In this document: piece by piece, positions 46,501 through 58,017 of the stretch
Layout of the letters: every line of letters begins with the position of its first letter
Numbering within the stretch: the first letter of the stretch is position 1
NCBI GenBank assembly: GCA_015501605.1
Contig: JADNRZ010000018.1
Location: forward strand, 806,001 to 870,000
Length of the DNA stretch: 64,000 nt
Direction of reading: 5' to 3'
Source: Panaeolus papilionaceus
Lineage: Eukaryota > Basidiomycota > Agaricomycetes > Agaricales
Program-made: the position numbers and the translations under genes
The notes under the pieces: model-generated
The model's input: the letters and a program-made list of their open reading frames with translations, nothing else
What the model was told of the DNA's origin: nothing
Databases searched by the model: none

Positions 46501-49059
46501 GAAAAAGGATTGTAATTGTTGAAACGGGTTTTCTGGCCAAGTTGGGTAAACAAACCACATCTTCCGACATGTGCCGTAGAATCCACGATGAAGAAAAAAA
46601 CTAGAATGGCCAGTGAATTTGAGTCTTGTATCGGTGTGCACAGTTGTGGATACGGTGGCCGAACGGATAAATGCGACTGCCCTAAGCGGTGGCTGGTGGG
46701 ATAAAATAAACACGAGGCGAAAATGGTTTTCTTTCTGAGGCTTCAAGCCTCTCGGTCATCCTGGATCGCAAGCAGCAACCGGCGGAATTAAATGGTGCAC
46801 TCTTGGCAAAAAGGATAATCAGGATTGAAAGCATTCGGGATGCTAAATGCAGAACCGTGTGCCAGTTCAAGATGAGGCGTGTTTAGCAAGCCAGGTTGGC
46901 CTGATCTCTGGAATGAGAACCATCTCCGCTCACCTTATAGGAACCGTATGATTTTTATATAGATGGGACAGAGAAGAAATCGACCTGTTGCATTGAGAAT
47001 TGTGAGTATAGTGTTGCACTTCAAATGACGCGTCGAAATCGCGAGAAATAGTATACCCTGAGACCTAGTTATCGTAAACCTGACCAGGATTAACTTTCGT
47101 TAGGTTTCATATTGTCAAGCCTCAGGGAAACTCACGAATATGAATCCATATCTATGAAAAATCCGGGACCTTTGTCAGTGATACAGAAGTGAAAAGTCTT
47201 CGGGATACGATAAGATAGACTTGACCCTGCACTTATTGACCCAGCAATGTTAATAATTGACCTGTAACATTAGAGAGAATAGATTTACCGTTCGAAATTA
47301 CAAGTGGCGTAGGAAGAATTGGGCAATGGAGACCCAAACTTCCTCATAGCAAGAAAACACGGGTTTCTAGTGATATCTTCGCTGAGCAGTCAGGAAAATA
47401 GGAAACAGGGAGTCCGTTCGTTCGGATGCGACGAACGAGTTTCAGCACCCTCTTCAGCGCCACCGAGTCCAGATAGATATTAACCATTCCGAACATGACC
47501 ATAGGGTGTAGATTGGGCGGAAATGAAGTGTTCCACAAGTAAAGAGGCCCGATAAAATCAGGTCACAAGCCTCTGTCATAGTTGTCGTAGGTTGAAATGT
47601 GACCCATGTCATTACAACACTAAGCTTTCCAGCGAAGCATGAAACAATGAAAGACCCCAGATTCGAAGAAGCAGTGTTGTCCAAAGATACCAAATATTTC
47701 GTCTGTTTTCGAGTTAAAGCCTATCCAGAAGCCAGTAAAAATTACTAACGATGCAGATTCAAATCCAATGTAATCGTTCCTTTGTTTGCCAAAGCGCGTC
47801 GTGACAGAGGAAGCACGAGATCCAGATGAGTCTGATTCTTCGATCGAAAGCCACATTGTGTTTCCACGACTCCAATAAACTGTTTCCTATGGCATTACAC
47901 GATAACCTGGATGGCGATGAAATTTTTCGATAACAATCGATGATGGTGGCAGGAGGAAGAGGTGTCCGAACTGTTACGTAATGCCTCGCGAGCACAATGT
48001 GGAAGCTTCACGCGACGCGCTTAAGGTTGTTTCCCTTTCTACACCACATTTCCACGAGTGTTGTATAACTTTCTTGTGCTTTTGACAATGCTTGTTCAAT
48101 GTGACTTGGTATGTAAGTTATTTGCTCGACATATATTGGCATCGACGAAGATATTCAAGTCAGATAAAGACAACTGCAGGTCAAATTCATACGGCTCTGA
48201 AGTCATTTAACTACAGGAAACCTGATGGTGTTTCGTGTGGGTCGATCTGTGTATGAAATTGTGGCGCTCTTCAGGGTTTCTCAGAAAAATACCACTACTC
48301 AAGCTCCTTGAAACTTCCCTGCATTTACATTTCAACCACCGCTGGGATGACGCTCGGTACCGTAAACTAGTCGACCGGGCCGCGAGTGGAAATTCAAAGG
48401 TGTTTGGGCAAAACTAATGGTCGCGGTTGCCTACCAGACCTCAAGCTGAGGCTCTTGCATTGGTTTTCTTCAAGGCATCAATGACTTTCCTGAATTTAAT
48501 TGGTTAATCAAGGTTGCACTTTAAGGCCCACAAGCGCGCAAGCTTTCACAGCATTGTGCATCCATTCTGAAATGGATCTTGGACACACGATACGATTTTA
48601 ACGCACATCTGCGTCATTTATTTACCGAACAAGGATTTCCAGTCATTTGTCGGGTGGAACGTTCGCGTTCATTGCAAGCTTTGTTACATTTTGAACGAGG
48701 AGCATTCTGGCATGGTCGCCTGCCTTATATAGTCATCGGAGGCACGTTTGTCAGCAGCAGCTTCCGGGTGACTCGATGGAGGAGCAACTTGAACAGTTTG
48801 TCAGTTGCTCTGATATCTTCGCTTGCTCGCTGTCCTCATCGCAGCTTATTGGTTCTCTTGATCGATAAACCTTCGCTTGCACGACTCTTGAACTCGCGCT
48901 CATCGTTCTCAGCATCTTTTGCTGCACCAAGAGTCCAAGTTTCCTCGGTTTTTTCCAAGGAGATCTATACCAGACGGAATCGGCCACCTACGAAGGCGTC
49001 TTTTCGCATACGAAAGGCATCCTTCCAAGGGTCATTCGGTCTGACCTCAACCAATCTGC
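43533..49059 (+). other. 5.5-kb stretch with no convincing gene
   Basis: Both strands were read. Only short open frames occur (the longest 165 codons, 48579-49076 plus; 145 codons, 44810-45247 minus). Several minus-strand fragments are hydrophobic (for example 46000-46320, 47454-47693, 47620-47856), but I could not join them into a protein or match a family. No terminal repeats or recognisable reverse transcriptase or transposase fragments were seen. The 3' end must contain the promoter and 5' UTR of the IBTK-like gene; the 5' end contains the BCS1 promoter. Confidence 0.45.
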
Positions 49060-52000
49060 ATGACCTTGCTCCATGATTATTTCAACACACGGAACTTGCA
49101 GGCTTTTCAACGTCTGCTTGATGGCAGCGCCGACCGCAGTTCATCCACCAATACCGTGCTGTCCTCTACTCCAACTGGATCCAGCAACAATGCCCCAGGA
49201 GGAGGTGGAAGGTCATGGAGTCGCCCTAATGCCATGAACTCGATGTGTCAGGTCAATGCCAAAGACTGGCTCGGTCGCACCGCCCTTCATCTCGCCTGCG
49301 GCTCATTAGAAAGCATCGAGTACACCAGAGCCCTGTTAAAGCACCCCAATATCGACGTCAACCTATCGGATTCAGAGAGTCATTGGACGCCATTGCATCG
49401 TGCACTTTACGCCGCAAATCTTCCAGCAGCGTACGTTGGGTGTTATTTTTGTTCGCTTATCTTAACTGACGTCATGAGCAGTTTACTACTCCTCCAGCGG
49501 AACGATATCGACGCTTCTGCTAAAGACCTTGAAGGTTATACAGCCTTTGATCTTTATAATTCAACCGTGAATGGAACCAAGCCAGATGCTGAAGCTCTGA
49601 CTACTGAGTTGTACACGTGGGGTGTCAATATGTGGGTCGGAGAGTATGATTATATTGGGGCACAACTGAATAGACATTCAGGAACGCAACGTTGGGCCTA
49701 GGGGATGAAAGCGATAGAGGGAATGCCGAGAACGTTATACTCAGGTCAAAAGAAGCTCCTGAAGTGGTCGCTGCGAAACCCTTGATCCAGAGACTTATTC
49801 CACTTCAAGTTCGCGATTTGCAAATGTCCAAACTACACACTGGTACGCAAGATTTCTATTCAGAGCATCATTCTTCGTATTAAGTCCAGGCCATATCAGT
49901 TGTCGCAACATCGGAAAGTGAAGGAAATTTGCGCTTATGTGGTTTTGGAAGTGGAGGGCGGTGAGCAACATTTACTTTAGATTTGAATTGCACCCCCTGA
50001 TCAACCAACAGACTCGGTCCGGGCGCACATACTCAGTACTCCTTGAGTCCTCTCCCTGGATTCACACAGACCGTTTTACGTGTTGCATTGGGCCAAGACC
50101 ATACTCTGGCACTCACCAAAAATGGCGAAGTCTATTCATGGGGGTTGAATCGATTCTCGCAACTCGGATATGTCGTGGAAGTATCTGGAACAGGCATGGG
50201 TCGTATCGAAGAGCCGATTCAGAACACTCCCAAACGTGTGGTTGGTCCTCTCAGGAAAGAAATCGTTAGGGGAATAGCAGCCAGTCGGATTGCATCTGCC
50301 TGTTGGACAAATGAAACCCTTTACACTTGGGGGAAGAACATGGGCCAGTTAGGTAAGTCAGCAACGTTAATTTGGTTTTACCTGGCTCACCCTGGCTTTA
50401 GGTTACGATAAAAACGCACAGCCTATACAAGTCCTGCCTCGACCCGTGACGAAATTTTCTCAACCAGTCATCGATGTAGCCATGAGCGTACGCTATCATT
50501 ACTTTTTAAAGCACCATTGGAAGTTTCTAAATTCATGTTCAGGACACGGTCCTTGCCGCACTCCTTGTAACCTATCATGTGGAGTGCATCTGGAACGACA
50601 GACAATGCAAGATTAGGTGACTTAATCCTTGTGCTCACTTCATTTATACGTATCTAACATGTTCCAAGTTTTCCTATGCACGCTTTTCCTTCAGGGATAC
50701 AACCATATCGGCCACCACAATCGATCAAGGACTCTCGAATCTCAAAGGTTACCTGCTGTAACGATACGTTCGCTGCTCTCTCCTTCAACGGGGAGGTCTT
50801 CACCTTTTCGGCACCCGTGACGAGTCCCGAAGGAGCCTATGACAACCGAGCAGGGCCTCTCTTCAAGCCTCAGCGCGTTTGGGCTTTGAGGAAGAAGTTT
50901 AGTGCTGTCAAGGACGTCGCCCTTGGGTCAGACGGCTCGATCATCATCTGCACAGAGTCTGGCCATGTCTTTGTGCGCTCCCGCAACGCTAGCACAAAAG
51001 GGCAGGCATCAACTGGAAAAGCATTCAAGTTCGAGCGCATCCCTTATCTGCAACGTGTGGTCCGTGTATGTGCAAATAGCACTGGTGCATTTGGTGCTAT
51101 CAAAGTCAACTATACCCCGAAACCTATCGTCGTCAAAGGCAATCTCATTGCTCAGGATCTGAAAAATGTTCAACCGTACCTGCATTACTATCGCTCCAAG
51201 GAAGTAAAGGAGTTGGCCGATCTTTCTGTAGATGCTGGCTTGGATTTAGACTTGGGCCTCGCTTCTCCCGGAAGGAAAACTCCCAGAACAGGCGTTCGCA
51301 CGAGATCTCACTCTGTGGGCGATCTTGCAATGTCCTTGCATTACGACGACGAACCCGATGTGGGTATTGAGCAGGACATTTCTAGCTTTATGGAGCTTTC
51401 GGATGTCCTGTTATCGGAATCTAGGGTTCGGAAGGCGTGTGGTGGGTATGTTCCCTATGACGGTTCCAGGTTGCCATTTGATGCGGACACCCTGCTGCAT
51501 CTTCACCCGTCTTCGGTCATTCTGCCTGTGCATAGCCTGATTCTGGCTTCACGATCCAAGGTTCTAGAGGGTTTGTTCGCTATGAAGACCCCGATTCAGG
51601 ACCCACGCTCGTCCATCTCTTTGCAATTTTTGCCGTCAAAACCTGGCCCTGGTTTTGGTGTTGGGACTGTAACGTGCTTTCAGGTCATGACTTGCCACCC
51701 ATTGACGATGCTTATCTTCCTTCGTTATCTGTATTGCGATGAGCTCGTCGCTGTCTGGGACCGGCGGGTCGGGAGCGCGCCTGTTGTTGACACGCAACTG
51801 GCTCTTCACGGGATTGGACCCAATAAAATTAAAGAGGATCTACAACGACTTGCAATTATGTTTGACTTGCCTGCGCTTACTTACGCCCTTGAGCCTCCTG
51901 TCAAACGTGAACCAGTCCCAACAATGGCCGAGGATCTTCATCGCCTGTTCGCTCGGGTGCAGTCAACCCAGAGCCGCAAGGACCTTTCATCAGCTCTTCA

Positions 52001-54117
52001 ACCGGATGTTGTTATACAGTTGAAGGACAAGGAGGTTTACACCCACTCCATGATTTTGCGCGCACGGTCGCCTTTGCTTGCGGATTTTTTCCAACTAGAA
52101 GATTGGACAATTAAACGGTGGTCGGCCAATAATACCGTGTCTCTTGACTTGCGTCATCTCAGGTGGCATCCTATGCAGTTTGTAATTGAGTACTTGTGCT
52201 GTGGCGGGGATGAAGAGATGTTTTACAATCTTGGTATGATTTTTCAATAACCAGATATATACTTTCAAACTTATTCTCTCGACAGATTTCATCAACTCTG
52301 TTGATGACCTACTGCCATTTATGTTTGAAGTGTTGGCTGGAGCCGTATGTCTTCTATTATTTTTCCTATCCATGACTCGAGCTAACACTTTGCCCGATAG
52401 AATGAGCTTCTGCTTGACCGACTAATTTTGCTGTGCTCATCAGTCATCCTAAACTATACTTCCATCAGCAATGCTTGCTTTATTTTGTCAGACGCCACAT
52501 ACTATCACTCTCCTCAGCTCATGGAACGACTACAAAGCTTCTTAGCGGTCAACCTCGAGTCATTCTTGGAAAGCCGCCTATTGGACGACATACCCTACGC
52601 GCTGGTCAAACAGCTCTCCAAATACATCAAGGAGCGACAATTGGAGAAGTCACCGTTTTCCCGTTCTGATATCTTTGCCAACGAGTTGCTCGTCAAACAC
52701 GCGGATTGGTTGCAGGAGATCGATATCCCTCAAACAATAGTCAGGACGGTGAATGCCTCGTCCTTTAGGCGGGAACCATCTGGCGCAGGAAACCTCAAGA
52801 TTTCACCTCCAACGCCTGCCAAAACACCTCAGCGACCGTCGCACCCCAAGGTGGTTCTGTCGAGTTCACCTACGCTTCGCAGACTTGCGTCGGATGACGA
52901 TATTTTCCAAATGGATGAACCAGAGACACCGACTGAAGCACATGCCCCTGTGCCTGCCCTTAGTCCATCTGTTCAGCAATCCAAGCCTATGTGGAAACCT
53001 CAAAGTACTCAACGGTGCGTGATAAATTTCTTTGTATTATACATTCCACTTATCATCGTTTTAGTGTGGATATGAAGTCTGTAATGGCAGAAGCAGCGAC
53101 AATGAACCAGGCGTCAAGCTCTCGGCAACAGCGACCCAATCAGGCAGGTTCAACGACAACGACACCCTACCGCACCCCTTCCTTTGACCCCAACCGACCA
53201 CCTCATCTATACGATGGATCGGGCACACCGACCAAGAGTGCCAGTAAGGCTAGCGGCCCTGCATGGAGGTCTACATCCACGACGACACCAGGTAGCTCCT
53301 CGGTATTCCCAGCGCTGTCTAGCACGCCTCCGACACAAAGTCCCATGGGGCAGGCTAGAGATAGTCCTCGGCCTACGCCAACCTCCACACCATTGAGGCC
53401 GCCTCCCCACAGTGGCCCTCCACCCGCCACTCCGGAGAGACTGCCTACTGCCCCAGGGCTCGGACCTGTCATCAATCCCTCAAAGCAAACGAAGCCGAGC
53501 TCTATGCGGAGCGTTTCGTGCGTCTATTTTTCTATGAACCTTATTCATCTCCATCTAATCTAACCCATTTTTACAGAGGCGGCAAGGCATGGACGCAACC
53601 CCCTGTCGAACCCGTTGTCGTACGTTCCACAGCTCACGCTGGCTCTAGTTCAGGGACCGTGTCTTTCCTCGACATTCAGCAGTCCCAACAACTACAGCAT
53701 GTCACACCTGCAAAAGATAAACGCACATTGCGGGAGATTCAAGAAGAGGAGGCATCATTACAGGCCGAAGCTGACTTTTTGAAGTGGTGGACTGCAGAGG
53801 AGGAGAGGTTGAAGCAGGAACAAGATGCATTGGAGAGGTTCCAAGAGAGTCTGAATAGACCTGAGGGCGGTGGTGGCAGTGGACAACAAGGTGGAAGCGG
53901 GAAGAAACGTGGTCAAGGCCACAGAGGTCGACCAGCAAAAGAGTGCAAAGGCCCACAGCAGCAACAGCAGCAGAAATCTCAGGAATCTGGCTCATCGCAG
54001 GCTGGCTCGTCGTCAGCGCCTCAAGACCGCGCTGATTCTGGTGCAAAGCCCCCTCGACGCCATCCCCATCCTAGGAAACCAAAGCCCAACCCTCCCAAAG
54101 GACCATCGAATTCGTAA
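49060..54117 (+). CDS. IBTK-like ankyrin / RCC1 / double-BTB protein
   Basis: Domain order matches the inhibitor-of-Bruton-kinase family, whose members are Cullin-3 adaptors (fission yeast Btb3-like). Starts MTLLHDYFNTRNLQAFQRLL. Ankyrin repeats: DWLGRTALHLACGSLESIEY and SHWTPLHRALYAANLPAA. RCC1 repeats: VALGQDHTLALTKNGEVYSW and the Gly-rich LYTWGKNMGQLGYDKNAQP. BTB 1 spans about 51460-51760 (HPSSVILPVHSLILASRSKV). BTB 2 spans about 52000-52230 (PDVVIQLKDKEVYTHSMILR, then a BACK-like RLQSFLAVNLESFLESRLLD). A Ser/Pro/Thr-rich disordered region follows, then a conserved C-terminal FLKWWTAEEERLKQEQDALE helix and a basic Gln/Pro tail. About twelve exons. Likely role: substrate receptor for CUL3 ubiquitin ligase. 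It ends only 70 bp before a transposon. The start could lie further upstream. Confidence 0.88.
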
Positions 54118-54185
54118 AAGAATGAATACCTACCTATTGTACCTATCTATATTTTGTTACCAGTGTATGTGATTCCCTCCTGAGT

Positions 54186-54187
54186 TA
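54186..54187. repeat. TA target-site duplication, left
   Basis: TA immediately before the left terminal inverted repeat, matched by TA at 57625-57626. TA duplication is the hallmark of Tc1/mariner-superfamily insertion. Confidence 0.85.
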
Positions 54188-54214
54188 AGGTAGGGCTCAT
54201 GCACGTTCGACTAG
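54188..54214 (+). repeat. Left terminal inverted repeat
   Basis: 27 bp identical to the reverse complement of 57598-57624. Followed by CACGTG at 54220-54225. Confidence 0.93.
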
Positions 54215-54302
54215 GGCTCCACGTGAGGTGACTTTTGTGACTGATGGCACGTGAGATGGATTTCAGGGTTGACCCGATCAGGGTTCGAGATAATCAGTGT
54301 CA

Positions 54303-54350
54303 CTTCCCATCGTTTTTACTTCCCATCGTTTTCTCTTCCCATCGTTTTCA
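54303..54350. repeat. Three tandem 16-bp units inside transposon end
   Basis: CTTCCCATCGTTTT plus two variable bases, repeated three times without gap. Located between the left terminal repeat and the 3' end of the transposase gene. No counterpart seen at the other end. Confidence 0.85.
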
Positions 54351-54493
54351 TATATTTTTCAGTCATGTCCTCTGTACCTCTCTCATCCAAATTGAAGGAA
54401 ATAAAGTGACTATAAATTCAATCGGGCACACAAGTTTAATTAATTACGGTCAGTAAAGTATATTATTTGTGTGAAAATAACGTTCCAAACACA

Positions 54494-57325
54494 CTATTCA
54501 TCAGCAACGAGTCCACCTTCAACTCCGGTTACACCCTCTTCAAGAACAACACTGTCCTCTGCGCTATATCCCATGACCCCCGCATCTTCACACTCTTTCA
54601 AAATGCCGGCTGGAAGAGCACGGTGCCCCCGATATTTCCTGCTGGCATAAGCTGCTTGTGCCCCATTTAAGCCCTTTCGATATGCATCAGTATGGCGGAG
54701 TGCACGAGCGCAAAATCTTTGGGATTGAGGTCAGTACTTATGTCGAGATGATATTCGGGTGTGCATACCGTTTTATTGACAGAAATGGAACAGATTCCAG
54801 TGAATGCACGACATTTTTTTCCAAATCAGCCTCACGAGAGGATGGAGGAAGTCTTCGATAAGTCCGCTTTGCTGCACCCCAGCATTGCTCGATGGGATTC
54901 AGTTCTGGGTGGAATTTAGGTAGGAAAATGACCTTGTAACCACGAGCCTCGCATTCAATTTCAAGACAGGACTTGACGCTAGCAAAATCCGGTTGATTGA
55001 AGAGGATCCGGCGGCAACAGCAATCAATTGCCCCAGGCTTGCAACGAAAGTTGTCGCATTGCGCACGAATATTTTGCGCCCCAGAAAAGCCACGTTCCTC
55101 CAAAATAAATGCCATTCCTTTGAACAATCCCGCCTGTGGGTGACCCTCCGGAAAGTAGAGGTCCTGTGGCCGTCCATCTTCAAAGTAACCATGTCCCATA
55201 CGCGCCCATTTTTTTACCAGCTTTCGGTCTGGGCCATATATTGGCTTCCCATCTGATCCTAGCTCGTTTCGTTGGACGCCGAAGTTTGTTTCGTGACTTG
55301 TGGATGGCTTTTTTGGCATTTTCCGTGCTGAAAGAGCGTCGTCTGCTCGTTTTCGGTGAGTCGTTGCATTGTCAAAAATCAGAACGTGCTTTTCATGGGG
55401 GTGGTGTTTATCTAGGATATCCATGGCTTGTTGAGCTTGTGCGCGAACATCCTCGTTGGTAAAGTATCCCTGTCTTTCAATGCCGGCCTTGAATAACACT
55501 CTTGCTGCCTCGGATTTGTCAGGAGAGCGCAGCCATCCATAATCAGCTGAAATAAAATCAGCAACCATGAGAGATGCGCCTTCCCCCTTGGCACGGGGGA
55601 TTGGTTTTGTTTTATGGTGGACCCATCCAACCCTCCGGCGATCATTGGCGTAAAATGTTGTCTCGTCATGGTACCAGAAGACGTGTATGTCTTCATACGG
55701 TCGTGGCCCATCATCCACATCATGTGGCCAAGGCCCACGAGGTATTTCTTTGCCATCATTGTCGTAGACGCGTGTCTTGGCTTCATACTTACTCATTTCT
55801 GGTAGAAAGACATTCTGGCGGTACTGCTTCACATCTTCGCGCTCATGCCCATCCACGTACTGACCAGATGGATCCTTTGTCCACCGGTAACCAAGTATGT
55901 TCATCCATCGTTTTGCTGTTGCGATTGATATCGGTTTCTTGACCTTCCATCGCTCCATCACATCAGGCCTGCACATGTACTGCTTCAAATGATCCGCAGT
56001 GACATTCTTTCCAACACTCTGGAGGTAACGTGTTAATTCCTGTCGGAGATCTTCGTGGGCCAGGAAAGTTTCATTCCAGCTCCCATACAGGTTTTTGGGA
56101 AGCTTGCGTGTATTGATGAACTCTCGCCCCCATAACCGCAGCATCTTAGCCCAGTAAACACCACGGCCTGATGAGTGTGCCACTTGCAGCGATGCTGCTA
56201 TCCATGGAAGCCCATGATTAGGATCAACGAAGCACCAGAGTAACATCTTGATCCCTTCCAAGCATGTACGCGTGATCAGGTCAAGTTCACCTGCAGCGTC
56301 GATGTAACGATTCCCTTTGACACATCGTTTCGGTCGTAGAGTGTCTTTAAGATCAGTAAGTGCCTTCAGTGCTTCAATCTTATCGACAGGATGAAACTGA
56401 TGTGTGTCTGCATCTATAGCTGCGTTGGTGGAGTCTGCTGTGTCGTCTGTGGAAGGGTCGTCCTCGGATTCGTCCTGAATGGGCTCCGTAGTAATCTGGG
56501 GTAAAGTTTTTGCTGCTTTATCTGTGTCGTTGCGTGCCTCCAGCAATGCTCTGAGTTGTACTAGCACTGTTTCGTGCATCTGGTGAGTTGCTAGAGCATG
56601 CTTCGTTGCACATACTGCACTGTGCTCTGCCACAAGGTAAGCTTGATGATAGGCTGAGATAGGCATCTGCTCATGCAGTGTCTGCGCTTTTTTTGCAGTT
56701 TCGAGAGTTACAATAGCCCGTGCTTGAGCCTGGATGGCACATTGTTGTGTTATTTCATATTCCTTGACTAAGCACTCAAGTGCTTTGTCGACGGCAGCCA
56801 ATTCCACTGCCATACTGTTGTCAAGATCCGGAATAGGGGCCACATCCCATGACGTGTCTGCGAGGTGCGTGCTGCAGTCCTGGTCATTGCTTTCTTCTTC
56901 GTCTTCAGCATATGGAACGTCCAGTATTTCCTCTTCAATCTGAGTACCATCTTATATTGCATGATTGTAAGTTTCTGGATTACGAAGCGATGCTTAGAGA
57001 CTCACCAGCCTGACCATTTCCATTGTCATCCATGTCCATACTCTCTCCATTTCCACTTGTGTCTTTGTCAGATATAGGCTCTTGTAGTGATGGGCTCCAG
57101 TCCATAGGTTCTTGATAATTCGTTACAGGTGCACTTGCTACTTTCTGCAATTTCAGTGCCTAGAATAAGTAAATTTTGGTGAGTACATAGTCTTTTAACT
57201 TGCTGACACAGCTAATTTACCTTACTTGGCTTATATTTAGAAGACAACTGACGCTTCACAGCATCTCTAACCTCCTTGAGACCTGAGTTCAAACGGTTGG
57301 CTAGCCTGCGCTTAGAAATTGGCAT
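54494..57325 (-). CDS. DDE transposase of agaricomycete Tc1/mariner-like element, intact
   Basis: Four exons (57221-57325, 57006-57159, 54769-56950, 54494-54716) give 887 residues with frame kept throughout. The N-terminus is basic (MPISKRRLANRLNSGLKEVR). A helix-turn-helix-like segment lies around KKPISIATAKRWMNILGYRW. The catalytic triad is visible: VFWYHDETTFYANDRRR (first Asp), HVLIFDNATTH (second Asp) and FHPELNPIEQCWGAAKRTYR (Glu of the IEQ motif). A zinc-like CDNFRCKPGAIDCCCR precedes the third motif. The frame seems to stop at 54738, but a 52-bp intron (54717-54768) removes that stop and restores the usual family ending HTDAYRKGLNGAQAAYASRK and an acidic C-terminus. The protein excises and inserts the element at TA sites. 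Confidence 0.92.
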
Positions 57326-57597
57326 TTTGGATGTGGTTTTTTGGGATTTTTTCATTAGCGGTACTGTTAAAGCGCCTCACGTGCATTGCCCTTGATAGGG
57401 GCTCAACTACCCTGACATGCTCAAAATGATAGCCACATGTTTTCCTCCAGCTTATTTAAAATGTTTTACACGGTGTATTGTATTAAATGTAATTTACTTT
57501 GATATATCGTGTATTTCATCATTGAATATGAGTGGCAGGAAGTTTGGCTATCAAAAAGGTCGAAAAGTCACCCAATGTAACACATTGATCACGTGGG

Positions 57598-57624
57598 CTA
57601 GTCGAACGTGCATGAGCCCTACCT
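57598..57624 (-). repeat. Right terminal inverted repeat
   Basis: 27 bp, exact inverse of the left repeat. Preceded by CACGTG at 57590-57595. Confidence 0.93.
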
Positions 57625-57626
57625 TA
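57625..57626. repeat. TA target-site duplication, right
   Basis: TA immediately after the right terminal inverted repeat. Confidence 0.85.
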
Positions 57627-58017
57627 TGACTATCGTTATACTTTGTCACTATTTTCTCTTTGGTGTATAATAGGGTCGTGTATCCTTTCTAGTTAGACTC
57701 TGTACTCCCTATATTGCGTTTTGTCTAGACATTGTTGTGGACATTCTTTCTAGGTTCGTCTCGTAATTAGGACAGTGATAATGTTATACACAGGGATAAT
57801 GGCTACAAATAGTTAAAGAGTGTTTATGGGATGATGAAAGTAATAAAATAAAATAATGCAGGGGGGTGAATGCTGTGAGGGTTGACCAAAACAATCTAAA
57901 TGATCAAGAAATACCAAAAAATTATATGTACGATGTTTTACAATGAGGGGGGGGATTAATGTAGAAAGAAAGCGGACTCTAAAGGTGCTATAAAAACCTC
58001 ACTCAACTTATAGTCCA
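57627..58017 (+). other. Intergenic region, transposon / Hsp78
   Basis: 3' flank of the Hsp78 gene. AT-rich, with a GGGGGG tract at 57950-57955. No gene. Confidence 0.5.

Larger units (their letters stand above)
54188..57624 (-). mobile_element. Complete Tc1/mariner-superfamily DNA transposon, 3437 bp
   Basis: Bounded by perfect 27-bp terminal inverted repeats starting AGGTAGGGCTCATGCACG, and flanked by TA on both sides. Inside is one transposase gene on the minus strand with an uninterrupted reading frame after removal of three introns. Subterminal blocks are also shared: GGTGACTTTT near both ends, and two CACGTG palindromes per end (54220, 54248, 57378, 57590). Perfect terminal repeats plus an intact coding region suggest recent, possibly still autonomous, activity. 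It inserted 70 bp after the IBTK-like stop codon. Confidence 0.93.

Noticed and set aside
48579..49076. 165-codon plus-strand frame just upstream of the IBTK-like gene
   Set aside because: No domain, no plausible splice into the downstream gene, and it overlaps the start codon in another frame. Left as possible 5' leader.
54738..56843. 701-codon single-exon transposase
   Set aside because: This is only the main exon. Upstream exons and a last intron extend it at both ends to 887 residues with the expected family C-terminus.
57201..57340. Separate small gene upstream of the transposase
   Set aside because: It is the first exon of the transposase (35 codons, phase 0 donor at 57220/57221) and lies within the terminal repeats.
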